Assembly (NCBI GenBank): GCA_963970005.1
Contig: CAXAMN010026706.1
Location: 574,607-638,606, forward strand
DNA: 64,000 nucleotides
From: Durusdinium trenchii
Lineage: Eukaryota; Sar; Dinophyceae; Suessiales; Symbiodiniaceae
Direction of reading: 5' to 3'
Of this stretch, positions 25,450 to 37,283 are shown piece after piece. Both the position numbers and the translations under genes were made by a program. The notes under the pieces were generated by a model. It was not told the DNA's origin, made no database searches, and saw only the letters and a list, made by a program, of their open reading frames with translations. Position 1 is the first letter of the stretch; every line of letters begins with the position of its first letter.

Positions 25450-25755
25450 ATGTCCTGGGCCTCCTATATGGATGCGACCTATGGAGGGCCAGTGCATGGC
25501 AAGGGCTTCTGTTTTCCTGCTGGTATCATGCCGGCGTATAATATTCCCGATGCTGAGGGGAATGCGCCTCGGCCCGGAGAGTGGTTGTTCTTCAGAACCA
25601 ACGGCGTGGCCCAAGGGGAGGAGGCTGAATCCGAAGATGTCAGGACATGGGGATCCAGACAGAACATGAGGAAAAAAATCATAAAAAGGGGAGCAGAGGA
25701 TGTTATATTGGTTCAAGATAGGTGTAGAGCTACGCTTTTCATCATACTATGTTGA
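25450..25755 (+). CDS. Candidate exon, unknown protein
   Basis: The frame from ATG at 25,450 reads MSWASYMDATYGGPVHGKGF, then CFPAGIMPAYNIPDAEG and APRPGEWLFFRTNGVAQGEE. Gly/Pro/aromatic spacing is typical of a folded extracellular or enzymatic domain, but I recognise no family. The stretch after about 25,660 (Lys-rich, then a stop) is probably intron. Splice sites are not firmly placed. Confidence 0.35.
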   Translation: MSWASYMDATYGGPVHGKGFCFPAGIMPAYNIPDAEGNAPRPGEWLFFRTNGVAQGEEAESEDVRTWGSRQNMRKKIIKRGAEDVILVQDRCRATLFIILC

Positions 25756-28700
25756 AGCGATATAAAGAATCTGAGAAAGCCTGAGTGGAAGCCAGAGTGG
25801 TTCAGGCCCTTTCGCTCGGAGGGTCGCGATCGCCGTCGCAAAGCTGATCGCCATGCAGCAACAGGCCATAGGGCGTCAGTCGTGCGGTCGTGTAGTGTCA
25901 TCTTCCCGGAGTGTTGGAAGAGGGATGAAGAGGGTGTGAACTGCTGATACTGAGGAGGATGGTACTTCGACAGCTATTCTCATGTCTTCCGAACACTCCT
26001 TAACATTTCTTTAAATTGAAATAATAGATTAATGATTCTCGAGGACCCCATTCACGAACAATCCAGACACCGGATTCCATTGGAGAGCAGTGCATTGAGG
26101 CCCGGCTGCCGTGCAACTGTGCGCCACTCTACAAGTGGTATTTGGAGCCATTGATGAGCGCTGAACAAAAGGAGTCCATGTGGCCAGGCTGAAACACTGT
26201 TTGAGGTTGGACTGCATGAGGTTTATGGTCTGGGCTGAGAAAAGAAACTGGATTCTGGATTCCATGATATTCCATGTTCCTTTCTGCCACATGGTGTCAG
26301 TTTTTCAGACACCCACATGTGTGGCAATGATCTTGCTTTGGATTTGGGAATGTGACAATGGCAAATCGATGTTTCCTTCCAAGCGTGCTGTCGTGTTGTT
26401 GATGCTCGGATCATATTCTGTCAACCCAGGTCGGACGCAGCACCCAAGGTGGACAGCAAGAACTGCGGGAAAGCGATGGGTGGTGAAAAGAAGGAGTGTG
26501 ATCCAACGACACTTGGCAAGAAAGCGGTAGGGATCAAAACTGATTTGGGGCGTTTTGTGAGCAGAAAAAAATGAAGAATGTGTGATAAGACAGTTGTAAC
26601 GTGTTGGATTCTTGGTGTCTACATAGATTGGGCAGTACAGGGTGTGATACCAGGTGATTTGTGGGGTTCGGACCTAGGCTGATGCAATTCATATGTAACA
26701 AAAGCAACGCTGAAAGCTCAGTGCAAGTCCAAAAGCCTTCTGGAAAGGGGAATCGAAAGTCCCTTCTGCCTGTGAATGCTTGACTGCAGATGGGCTTGAG
26801 AGTGACCCCAAAACCACTGGGTGTTCCTGTGGCTTTCTTTACCGAACTGGTTTGCCCTGGTGGCTTGCCCCGTGAGGGACGACCGGAAAGTCGGAATTTT
26901 GTGGATAAGTCACAGCGCTCTTTGAGATCAACATGTTTGACAGAAAAAGAACTTGGATATTTTAGCATCCCTTACATGATCTCACATGGAAGACAGAGAT
27001 TAATATCGGTTTGCTTCCGAGCTGTTTGAGATGTTGAGGTGTTGAAGTTGTTTGCTGACTTCAAAAGGTCCTGGGGCAGCACTGGTGACTTCAATCCTGA
27101 TGTAATATATAATTCTAATCAATTCTAATTGTATGTATATGTGTATATATATATATGATATTCGGTGCGCAGCAAGTCTCTGACTCAATAGCCCATTTTC
27201 TTGAAATGCCCAATGTTCAACCCAGAGACACACGCATGACCTGCGCGACCCGCGTGACCTGCGCGACCCAGTCGGTCTCTGTGAGGACTGTGGGCGGCTG
27301 TGTTTGGACGGCAGAGGATCTGGAAAAGCCACCCAACGCCTGGGAGAACCGCGAAGAGTTATACTGGGAACGGCAAAGGTGCCCTGGCCAAGAATGGGAG
27401 CGAGAATGGCTTGGCTGTTTGGTTTTGCATCCAAGGTGGGCAGCTGAAGCTAATAGTTTCCATTAATTAGAATTGACATTCACACACTTGGGCTCATTGG
27501 GTGGAGCATGCGTTCAGGAAAACCAGGTTTCAGAGCTCACATGTCCGGCCCGAAACTGCTCCTAGGACCTTAGGGGGAGGGAGATGAGACTTGAGCGTGG
27601 AGTTAAGGTGCAACTGGAGACAAGCTCGAGAGCTTGTCCCTCGAACAGACGACGAAATACTTGGCCCTGTGAGGGACAAAAATGGACCCATGAATCTCAA
27701 TGAGTTCTTTGTACTTTGGGTATTCTCAGAGTTGATGAAAAGTGATCCCAAGCACAACCCTTGGTAGCTGACGAACTTGTGTAAAATCAACAGGCAGTAC
27801 AGGTGGTGTGCTGTGCACCAATTCTGCCATCCATCATGTTCTACTTCGGCAAAACAAGCCAAACCGTTCTTCATTCTGAGATGTCTTGGACCATTATGAT
27901 GCAAACTACCTATGGGTGATGCAGGGGAGAAGTGTCTCTCTTCCAGGCCTTCCAACTGAGTGGTCAAACCGGAGTGCATCGTCCTGTGGGCAAAGCTGTT
28001 TCGCTGTGAAGAACCGGACGCTCCGTTTGAGCCGAAGAATTCCTGAGAATTCGCAAACGCCCAACGCTCTGGTGTCGTTTTGCACCTTGGGCAGCTGCGC
28101 AGCAGCCTAAAGTTGCTGTTCCCAATGTTGTTGGATCCCATGGTACGCTCACCTTGGGCAGCATGAGAGTGCCAAAACGAACTCGGTAGATGTACCGTGC
28201 AAGAGGGCATAGAGCCTTACTTGGGCGTTTTCGGTGTGCTGTACCTGAGTCAGCCGCATCGTTTGCGGAGAAAAGCCAGGGGGCAGGCATTTGACGCAGA
28301 TGTTTAAACTAGCCTCACTCCGTATGTTGGAGGCAACTAGCAAGATGGGGCAGCATTGTGGTTGGGGTGGGGAGCTAGAAATGTGTGGTCAGGGCGTACA
28401 GGAGCAGAATCCTTCAAAATATTTGACCTCCCTGATCTGTAGAATATGCCCATGTTCTTTGTAAAGCGGCCTTGGCAGGACCGACCTCATGCACGAGCGG
28501 AATCAGATGATCCACGTCAAGGACCGTGGGAAGCCACCATCAGCGTGGTGTCAGTCCGCGTGCCGGTGCCAATCGGAAGGACCTAGTGGTGGATTTGCCT
28601 CGCCTGCCTCCCCCTAGACACCGAAAAAACCGTTGGGTTCTTTTCAAGACTATGGAATCTATGGAATAGTTAAGAAATGTTAAGAATCCGAAGTCTCCAA

Positions 28701-29603
28701 TCGATGGTTTTTGCATGTTCGGGCTCCATTGAAGTTCATTTGGGTTTCATCAGCCCCAGGACCTGAACGACGTGCCAGATGTGGAACCTGGTTCCCGAAG
28801 GCGATCTGCAAGGTGTGTACATGTGGGGGGGATGTTGCTATGATGACTAAGAAACTCATGAAAAGTCGTTGGGATGCTGCTTGCACCAGAAAAAAAGAAT
28901 GTCTTTGGAGATTTTTGGGATGACTTGTTTGTCAGATGTCTGTGGCAGTTTATGAATTCAACAGGCCAACGTCGGAAGCCGCCTTTGAATTGGGATCAGC
29001 CAGCTCCAATTAGATAGAAGTGTGCTCAACATTCCTTCCGGCTCAAGTTGCTAGAGTCCTCCGAACCACTGAACATATTCCAAAAGAGTGCGTCTCCAAC
29101 ATGTTTCGGAAAACGAGAGCGGGAAAACGAGGCAAGGTCCCGCCCGGGGGTGGTCCACCAATATAGAGCAGTCTTCCCTCGCTTTGTCAGGCCTGATCTG
29201 CATTGATTTTGGGAGTCCAATGAATCGGCGGTCTCACTGGAGCACGCCGTCCAGATCAGAGAAAACCACTTGGCTTCACCCGCATCCGCCGAAATCCACT
29301 ATGCCCCGTGCGCAAACCGTCGGAACGACGGCAGACCGGCAGACCGGACCAGGCACCAAGACCAGACTGCAGACCGTCGAGTGCAGAAGGAGATCGATGC
29401 AGAATCCTTCGTGACCCGTCCAAACACGTTCGTTCGTGGAGTGGGAAGGGATCCAAGTTTTGTAGCCCGGAAATGTATTCTCAATGTTTAAGGGCCGCCT
29501 TGGCCCACTACTACATAATTTCTTAAGCTACTAGGTAACGCGCTACTAGGTACTGGACGCAGGATAGCTCGCGCGTGCACGATTCACTTGGTTCTTAGAT
29601 GTC
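25756..29603. other. Unassigned region
   Basis: The longest frame is 226 codons on the minus strand (27,530-28,210), with unremarkable composition and no motif. An AT microsatellite lies at 27,135-27,160. A GC-rich segment at 27,230-27,440 (plus) is open in two frames at once, so coding strand and frame cannot be assigned. Confidence 0.4.
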
Positions 29604-29957
29604 TTGGAAATGGTCTCTTCTATTGCAGCTATATACCATTTGAGCATGTTCAACAAACAAGCAAGTTGTACTGGTGATCCATACCAAACTACATCAAAGC
29701 CAGAGAAGGTGCTTGCTAAATGCCCAAGCGGGAAAGAGATCAAGAAGCGACGAAGGCATGTCACCCGAACCTGGTCCCTTGAGGTGTCTTACGCATTCCT
29801 CTCACAAGTGAAATCTGCAGCTGATGCTTCTAAGGAGGCAAAGATTGAGATGACATCACACGAGGCCTGGCCTATTGGCAAAGAAACCAGACTCAACAGC
29901 TGTTCACTTGCCTTATTGACATTTAAGTGCATGATTGAATCAGACCTACGTCACTAG
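29604..29957 (+). CDS. Weak candidate exon at the edge of the AT-rich block
   Basis: A 117-codon frame contains KEIKKRRRHVTRTWSLEVSY and QVKSAADASKEAKIEM. It ends 30-40 bp before composition changes to >80% A+T. There is no family match and no certain splice site. It is listed because it is the last non-AT-rich open segment on the left flank. Confidence 0.2.
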   Translation: MEMVSSIAAIYHLSMFNKQASCTGDPYQTTSKPEKVLAKCPSGKEIKKRRRHVTRTWSLEVSYAFLSQVKSAADASKEAKIEMTSHEAWPIGKETRLNSCSLALLTFKCMIESDLRH

Positions 29958-29989
29958 GAAGGAACATCTTCCTGTAGTATCTGTAGTGA

Positions 29990-31290
29990 TTTGAATGTCC
30001 GACAGCACAGGTCATTGCCCTTTTTGAAACAAATTGTGCATCTGCCTTTAGACTTGATTAAATAGATTGGTAACATTCAAATAACTTTGAAGATGGTTGA
30101 TAAATGAGTCGAGTTTGGTTGATTTCTATACTTGTTTGGTAGATTTATCCAGCAGAGACAGAGCCAATATGTTTGATACAATGCATGGGATATCATTGTA
30201 TTTTTTAGTGTCAATTGATGTAATATACAATGATAATTTTGAATTATATATATAATGATTTCATAGATTGACGTAACGAAATTGATTTTAAGGTGCATTT
30301 TTAATAATGGATTTTATATAAATATTGAAATATAAATTATTTAGAATGATAGATTTTAAGGTATATTTAATGTATTTTACATGAATATTGAAAAATATAT
30401 ATTTATAATGTGTATGTTTGAATGTTAAAAAATTTAATGATATTATGTAATTGAAAAGATGTATTCATATAATATTGAAATGTAAATTTATGTATGTTGG
30501 TTCGTGCGATCTAATACGATAAATGGGGTTTCATTTGTTAAGTATAGAATTAAGGATTCGATGATATGTAATAATTGTTTTTAATTTTACATTATTAAAA
30601 ATAATATTTGCAATATGTATGTATTATTTATCGTTGATTTGTTTTTAGATATTTTAATTCTTTATTGTGGGGATGAAAAATATATCTATTTAGAAGAATG
30701 GAATTTTGTAATGTTTGTTGAATATATGTCGATGTTTTGAGATTTGAAGATATTATATTTTTGGGGTGGATTGTAGGATTTGTTTATGTATATTTAATAT
30801 TCGGATAGGGATATTAATATTAATAAAATATTTTTTTAATAGAATGATATAATAAATATGAAATGATATTTAAAAATTATTGTTAATTAAATATATTTCG
30901 GATATAATTTTTTATATTCTTATATATAAATTATATTTTTTTTATAGATATTATTGAATATGGGAAATAATAATAAATTTATATTGAATATATTTGTTTA
31001 TATATTGAAATTAAGCGTTATATTTATTCGAGATCGGCCGCTTTCTTTAATTTTGTTTGTTGTTATGGGGAATTGTAATTATTTTTTGCGAAATGTTTAT
31101 TTATTAGTTAGTGGTTTATGTTTTATTAGCTAGCTGTAGATATATTCGGTTTTTAATTTGGGAGGATTGAATTTTAGTGTTGAAGCAATTTTTCTTTTTG
31201 ATTTAGATTTGGGTTTGTACCTTTTTGGCGTGTATTTCTTGATGTAGTGGTTGGAAGTTCGATTTGAGCGATTTATACCCCCGAATTATA
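29990..31290. other. AT-rich block, G-biased on the plus strand
   Basis: About 1.3 kb of very AT-rich, non-coding sequence. Nearly all its G/C pairs have G on the plus strand: for example, 30,301-30,420 has about 15 G and 1 C. T also tends to exceed A. No gene, telomere repeat or organellar protein is readable. Base composition returns to normal near 31,290. Confidence 0.9.
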
Positions 31291-31639
31291 CCTCTTAAAA
31301 CATTATACGTAAGAACCAAGATGTCCATGAACTAATGGTGATCTATGGGCATTTAATTTGGCCAAAATTATTTGGGTCTTTTTATGGGAAGAGTAAAACT
31401 CATATCCTAGGGGTATTTATAATATTCTTACCCGAATCACGCATCTCTACACAGTCTCCTACCTATCCCACATCTTGGTTGTTTTGGTGGGGCTTGCAGA
31501 GGACCACTGGAGTCTTTGGTGGAAGAATGCATTTGCCTAATCTGCCTAGCATCTAACAGATGTTGCTTGCCTATTGCCTCGGCGCAGGGTGGGCCCACTG
31601 CTGGAAGTCCGGCTAATCCAACCATACAACTTCAAAGTT

Positions 31640-31722
31640 GCGAATTATTTGCGAATTATACCCTCGAATTATACCCCCGAATCATACCCCGAATCATACC
31701 CTCGAATTATACCACCTATTGA
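31640..31722. repeat. ~15-bp CGAATTATACCC tandem repeat
   Basis: About five copies of CGAATTATACCC and variants (CGAATCATACCC). A single copy also occurs at 31,280-31,293, so the repeat brackets the left junction of the AT-rich block. Confidence 0.75.
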
Positions 31723-31981
31723 AATTTACCGGCCCGACTACGGTAAAAAAATACACCCATCTGGCGTGAGGGTTGCCGAATCTATTTCACGAATTGCCGG
31801 AAGTGCAAAGTCTTCGAAGACCACAAACAAAGCCTGCACAAAAGCTAGTGAAATCTGGGCGATGTATGGTTACGGCCATGTTTAAAGCCCATCGTGTCCG
31901 ACGAATCAAAAGATCGTTTTTCGTGCATGCCGAAGGGCCATTGCCACCGGATCCACATCTTACCATGGTCGGATTTTGTGG

Positions 31982-32980
31982 GAAGCTGAGGTGCCCGCTA
32001 GACTCAAATCTAAGATCCTGCACTCCCGCATTCCTGCTCCAGGAGCTACTGTTCCACGGCTGCAGAAGACTGCACGACCTATTCTGAAGCTTCTGTCCTA
32101 GAACGCCACACGGGGCTTGGTATACCAAGAATGGCTATGCTGGCGCAACAAACGGCAGGAAGATGTCATATTAGTGCAAGAAGCAGAGCCATTGATCTGT
32201 TTGCCATTGTCCAGTCATGGATCATCCGGTTCACAGCCATGCGGCGTCCGCATCTCTATTGGTGATGGTCCGCCGTACATTGGTTCGACAGTCACAGCTG
32301 GCATACCATGACATAATTCCAGGCCGCCTCATGCACATCAGATTGATGCTCACCCAGATTTTCGACCTGTATGCAGTATACCTGACAGCCTGGAACACAT
32401 CGAAGACCCATCGTGGCCTTCTTCTGGCAAGGCAGGATCTTTGGGACAAATTCAGACGTGGCATACAGAACATTCCCAAAGGCCACCAGCTTATCCTGGC
32501 TGGTGACTTCAATACTCCGCTGAATAAGGACCCATCCCATCTTGGAAGTATTAATCCTCGCTTCAACCAAGCCCTCCAAGCTGCTAAGCACCAATTCCAA
32601 CAATTGATCCAAGATTTGTCCTTAACAGCTGTTCATTGCCATCAAAAGTATGTACCCACTTTCCTGCACGGAACACATCGGTCCAGGATCGACTTCGTGT
32701 TTCTTCGTAACTTCCAAGTCCGATGGCGACACCTTCGTGCACAGGTCGATCATAAATTCGAATGGATTGGAATATATCAAGGACCTCAGCATAGACCACT
32801 TCTAATCCACCTCCCACGGTGGCATGCTATTCGTAAGCCTCCCACTCAGATTCCCGCAATCAATCGTTTTCGATTGCGTCAGGAAATGAAGAGACTACAC
32901 CCAGATGGGAAAGATTTGAACAAGCTGTTCAGGGTTGCATCCTCAGACACCGGGCCGGACACACATCAGATCCAGTCAGC
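31982..32980 (+). pseudogene. LINE endonuclease domain (APE/EEP type), broken
   Basis: Endonucleases of the exonuclease-endonuclease-phosphatase fold nick target DNA for LINE integration. The N-terminal motif is readable at 32,085-32,180: LKLLS, a TAG stop where Trp or Tyr is usual, then NATRGL and later EDVILVQEA with the metal-binding Glu. After a frameshift near 32.2 kb come IPGRLMHIRL, LILAGDFNTPL (catalytic Asp and Asn at 32,502-32,513) and SRIDFVFLR. The C-terminal Ser-Asp-His box appears as PQHRPLLIH, with Gln replacing the Asp that normally precedes His. The frame is lost again near 32,970. Confidence 0.85.
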
Positions 32981-32992
32981 AACTGCCTACAC

Positions 32993-34640
32993 ATGGAAAT
33001 TCAGATCCGTGAGTTGTGTCTTGAACATTTCCCACCTGTCCAAGCCAGTGCACACAAACCTGACCAGCTTCGTTCCATGACAGCACGCATGTGGCATGCA
33101 CGTACCCTATACAGATATATTTTTCTTGTGAATGTCAAGTCATTTTTTAATAGCTGGAAGCATTGCACCATCTTTCATAAGCTGCATGCTCAGATTCGAC
33201 GCTTCAGCAGAATCAACAAGCGACGCAAATTTGATCAATTCTTGCAGGAGAACGTTGCCCATGTCATGACTAATCGTATCCATGAATGGTATCGAAATAT
33301 CCGGAAATTCTGCCCCAAGCAGCCTTTCCGCAGGATTCAGATGCATGATCAATTTGGTGCACCCATGATTCCACGCCAAGAGCTTGATTTATTGATTGCC
33401 CACTTCAATCTATTGTTCACGGATCCCGATTTTGACCTTCAACCCCACCCACTGAGCAGCATTCCGTTCACCCAGGATGACCTTGCTGATGGGCTTTGTC
33501 GATTGCCCACCACTAACGGCTTCCCGGCGGTAGTGTGGAGACACTTTGTTCAGGCAATTGCACCGATTGTATATCAAGCAGTGCAACATGCCTGGCTCGA
33601 CACAGATGGTACCCCACCAGCACACTGGTCCACGGGTTGGCTTCAAATGCTAAGTAAAGCCAACAAACCGCCCAATAAGCCGGCTGCACTCCGACCGATT
33701 TGCCTTCAACACCCGGTTAATACAGGAATCCATTGTATTTTGCTCATGGGCCACACCTTCGATAGGCTCAGAACCATGCCGCTTTTCGCTTACCTCCCCC
33801 ACCGAGGTACACGTGATTGCCTTCTGTTAGTATCCGAACATTGCCGCACGGTTAGAACTCTGTGCCAACAGTTTGCCAGAGCGGAGGGACTGTGGGGAGG
33901 CATCCAGATTTCACTAGATCTTGAAAAGGCGTTTGACGCCATCATTCGAACCCACGTGCTTCGTGCCATCAACTTGTTCGAGATAAACTCTGATCTTCGA
34001 CATCTTGTCCAATCATGGCTTGGGAAGCATGAATATTGTGTTCCCCACAAGGACCTTGTGGCCAGGTTTACCGCCTCTCGCGGGATCAAGCAGGGATCAA
34101 AAGACGTCCCTTTGCTGTGGACCTTGAGCATATACCTCATCCTCCATGATCTTCTAACTAGATATGACCTGCAGTGGATTCAATCTCATATAATCATATA
34201 TGCAGACGACATCCACCTCAGATGGATAATGAGACCGGTTGCCGAGGATTTCGAAGCCATCCATGACCTGCAATATATCTTGCGCACGCTCAAGGCATAC
34301 CGTTTCCAGGTGAATGAATCCAAAAGTGTGATTATTATGCGCCTGGTTGGCAAAAATGCCCCGACGTTTTTGAAGCGATGGATCTCTCGACCAAAAGAGG
34401 GACCTTTGTTGCACTTGCCGGACATTGCCTTGAGATTGCCCATCGTCAACAAGACCAATTATTTAGGTGTCATGATAAGTTATAATGCTTTCGCCAACGA
34501 CACGGTCACTCGTCGAGTCACAGCGGCCAATATCTATTTTCGGATCCTCAGACGATGACTCATGGACACACACCATCCTTTCCATGTCCGAATCAGATTG
34601 TACAATTAATGTGTCCTGCCCACGATCTCATACGGAATAC
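32993..34640 (+). pseudogene. LINE reverse transcriptase domain
   Basis: The reverse transcriptase copies element RNA at the nicked target. The 521-codon open part carries LRPICLQHPV (motif near residue 235), SLDLEKAFDAI (motif A, first catalytic Asp near residue 309), ASRGIKQGSK (motif B, residues 361-370) and IIYADDIHL (motif C, catalytic Asp pair near residues 405-406). KTNYLGVMIS, the usual region 7, follows. Motif B lacks the customary Pro after GxxQG, a likely mutation. TGA at 34,556 interrupts the thumb. Beyond it the same frame continues through TAA at 34,607 into CVLPTISYGIHEMG, the expected end of a LINE RT. The start at 32,993 is only where the frame opens, not a true initiation site. 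Confidence 0.9.
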
Positions 34641-34645
34641 ATGAG

Positions 34646-36640
34646 ATGGGAATCATTGCCAAGGGATTTCAACAAATTGTAGGCATGATTCACAGACACC
34701 ATCACACCATGGCCAGGTCACCGGTTCACATCACACGTGAAACTACTCATGCTTTTTATACCAGACTCAACCTGAATCGACCATGGCTCTACTTGCAACA
34801 GCAGCAGTCCCGCCTCCCACACACGCTGAGCCTTCGTCGTGCTGACCTGACTCAGCTCGCCATGCAGTCTAGCACGCCTGACATTTGTGTCCTGACCCCG
34901 GATTATCCTGAGAACCATATCCCCATCCCTGCATCCACAGATGATCCCTGTCCTCAGGCACCCGTGCTGAAATGTCCTGAATGTGATCGAGCCTATTTCC
35001 AGGTGGGCCCATGGAAACGACACATAAAAGAGAGTCACGGCATACCATGCATGATCGAAGACCTGTTTGCACCCCTTCGAGACACGCTCAATGGCCGTGC
35101 AATTTGCAGACATTGTCACAAAGCATTCACAGATATATATCGACTGAAATATCATATCAATACTCGAAATTGCTTGCATTTCGACGGCACCAAGGATCAG
35201 ATAGTGCCTATTGCTGCCAGACCTGCACTGAGAATGCACCTTCGATACAAATCCATCCCTGGCATTCTCCTCGACAAGCCACTAGTTGCCGAGCTGGCCA
35301 ACCACTGTGCTTTTTGCCATTTGGCCATCCCTGCCAGGTCCATTCGTAGGCACTACGGCGAACAACATCAGGGTCTCCTTGGGTATGAAGCCATTCACAG
35401 AGATCATGTTCATGGACTTGCAAATCTAGGTAGCGGCAAAGGCCAGTGCATTTTGTGCATGCAACAATGCGCTGATGTTCGTAGCCATCAATGTGGTGTC
35501 CTCATGCAGGTGAGTGTGCTTTCAGGCCAGACATATGATCCATCTCACTTACCAATCATGCCTGTCATGATGCGGACTGCCACTGCAGATCCTTCGACCA
35601 CCACGCCACTGCCTGTGGCCCAGGGGCAGGATGACACCGATGCTCCGGCAGTTGCAGCACAGGGCATTGATTTGACCCCGGACAATCCCACTGATGCCCC
35701 TGATCTGCCTACATCACCAGGATATTCGGCTCCGCCAAAGCTATTTCGATGCCAAACATGCCATGATACCTTCTTCACTGAAGTTGGCCTCCATGCACAT
35801 CACAACAAATTCCCCGTGCATGTCGGTCGAGCCACGGCTGAGGTCGCCAATCCTGGCACTCGACAGGCAGGCACTGCAAAGCCTGCCAAGGTTACCATCA
35901 AGCACATGCTTGCCTGTCAGCCGGAAGGTCCATGCCCGGAGTCAGCCAAGATGTACAGATGCCCTATTTGCCATGACATGATTGGTCGTAAGGCCTTGGT
36001 CAGTCACCTTAGGAAGAATCATGATGCTGTCAAACCAGACGGATTCCCGTTTGATCCCAGAGTTGATATGCACCCTGGTCACCTGGCACGTAAGCATTGT
36101 CACGCCACGTTCACAATGGACCTTGCTCTCAAGACTCACTTTCAACGTGCCTCATGCCCGGTTTTGCTTTGCAATTGGGCGCGTGATCAGAGGTTTGGAG
36201 ATTCGACCATGTCCGTGACTCAGCCACAGATGGCCTCAGAGATGACATCAGTGAGCCCCATTCCCTGTGGTGATTTCGGATTGCACAATTCATCCTTTAC
36301 TCCAGACTGGCACAGTGAATTGGCTCATTCGTTGCTTGGAACTTCATTGCCACAGCTCTTGGTTGAATTGGCGTTCACACCTGAAGCACGTTTGACATGG
36401 TTTCATCGATCCGTCCGATGGCTGTCACATCATCCAGAAATTCCCACTTCACGGCTTCCGCAGGATGTGATTTTTCACTTCATCGCCCACTTGCACGGGA
36501 TGAACCCGATTGCCTGGGCCTGGCACTCAATTGAAGACAAGCCAAATGAAGTGACGGCATCCATGTCCGACTCGTTGTATGCACAAATATTGGACTTCAA
36601 TGCAGCACTTCATGAAGTGGAGCACACACTGGCCCAAGAC
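34646..36640 (+). pseudogene. LINE zinc-finger array downstream of RT
   Basis: In the same frame as the RT, this part encodes a chain of zinc-binding modules. They are C2H2 at residues 110-131 (CPECDRAYFQVGPWKRHIK start), C2HC at 154-176, C2H2 at 221-241, a short Cys-rich knuckle at 268-283, C2H2 at 369-392, C2H2 at 439-459 (YRCPICHDMIGRKALVSH) and a seventh at 475-504 that has lost its first Cys. A Pro/Asp/Thr-rich spacer lies at 310-365. Zinc knuckles after RT are known in LINEs and help RNA or DNA binding; seven is many. The frame continues to 37,000, but the meaningful reading shifts frame near 36,650. Confidence 0.8.
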
Positions 36641-37283
36641 TGGTCTTTTTGGTGCAATCATTCCAAGCATGATGGGAGAGGAGATGCAGCCCGACGATCA
36701 GAGCTTTACGGATCTCCTGGAAGCCTGCAGTCAGAACTTAGGCAAGCGTGCTCGCACCACGCCATCCAATGGAGCTGCCAATCATGGCCGGGGCCGTGCA
36801 CCAAGATTCTCAAACTCCTCGGCCTCAACCTCGAGTGGCGGCAGAGACGACGAGCTTCTTCACATGCTGGCTCGCCTGACCCTCCGGCAGGAGGATGCCT
36901 TGACGCAGCTCAACTTGGACAAAAGCTTCATGTTCTTCATGCAGTGCGGCCGTGGGAGCATCATGCCGAGCATGCTCTCCAAGGCTCGGGACTGGAATAG
37001 CCGCAAGCAAAGTGGCGACGTGTCGACACCGCTGAGGATCACCCTGTTTCTCCATTGTTTCCAGGAGCTTGCACACCGGGCCACACAACTGCAACTGGAG
37101 GCAAAAGACGACGCCTTGGTGTCGAACCTTCGCTCCAAAGGCATCCTTACGGAGGACAACAAATGGGCATACCTCACCTGGGACATGCAGGCTCAGCAAC
37201 TCAAGCCCAACAAGACGCCTCCGCTGACTTCAGAAGAGCTTCGTGCCCTGATGGAAAGGATTGCACATCTTGGACAACAGTAG
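36579..37283 (+). pseudogene. LINE polyprotein linker region
   Basis: After the frameshift near 36.65 kb the coding frame gives MQPDDQSFTDLLEACSQNLG, a Ser/Gly-rich stretch, and then a helical segment (LARLTLRQEDALTQLNLD, LTSEELRALMERIAHLG). The frame ends at TAG 37,281-37,283 and continues in the same frame into the protease-like domain, so the stop is a point mutation in one polyprotein. No known domain is recognised. It may act as a spacer or dimerisation segment. Confidence 0.6.

Noticed and set aside
27530-28210. 226-codon minus-strand frame
   Set aside because: No motif, mixed composition, and one frame of this length is not far from what 64 kb of six-frame random sequence can give.
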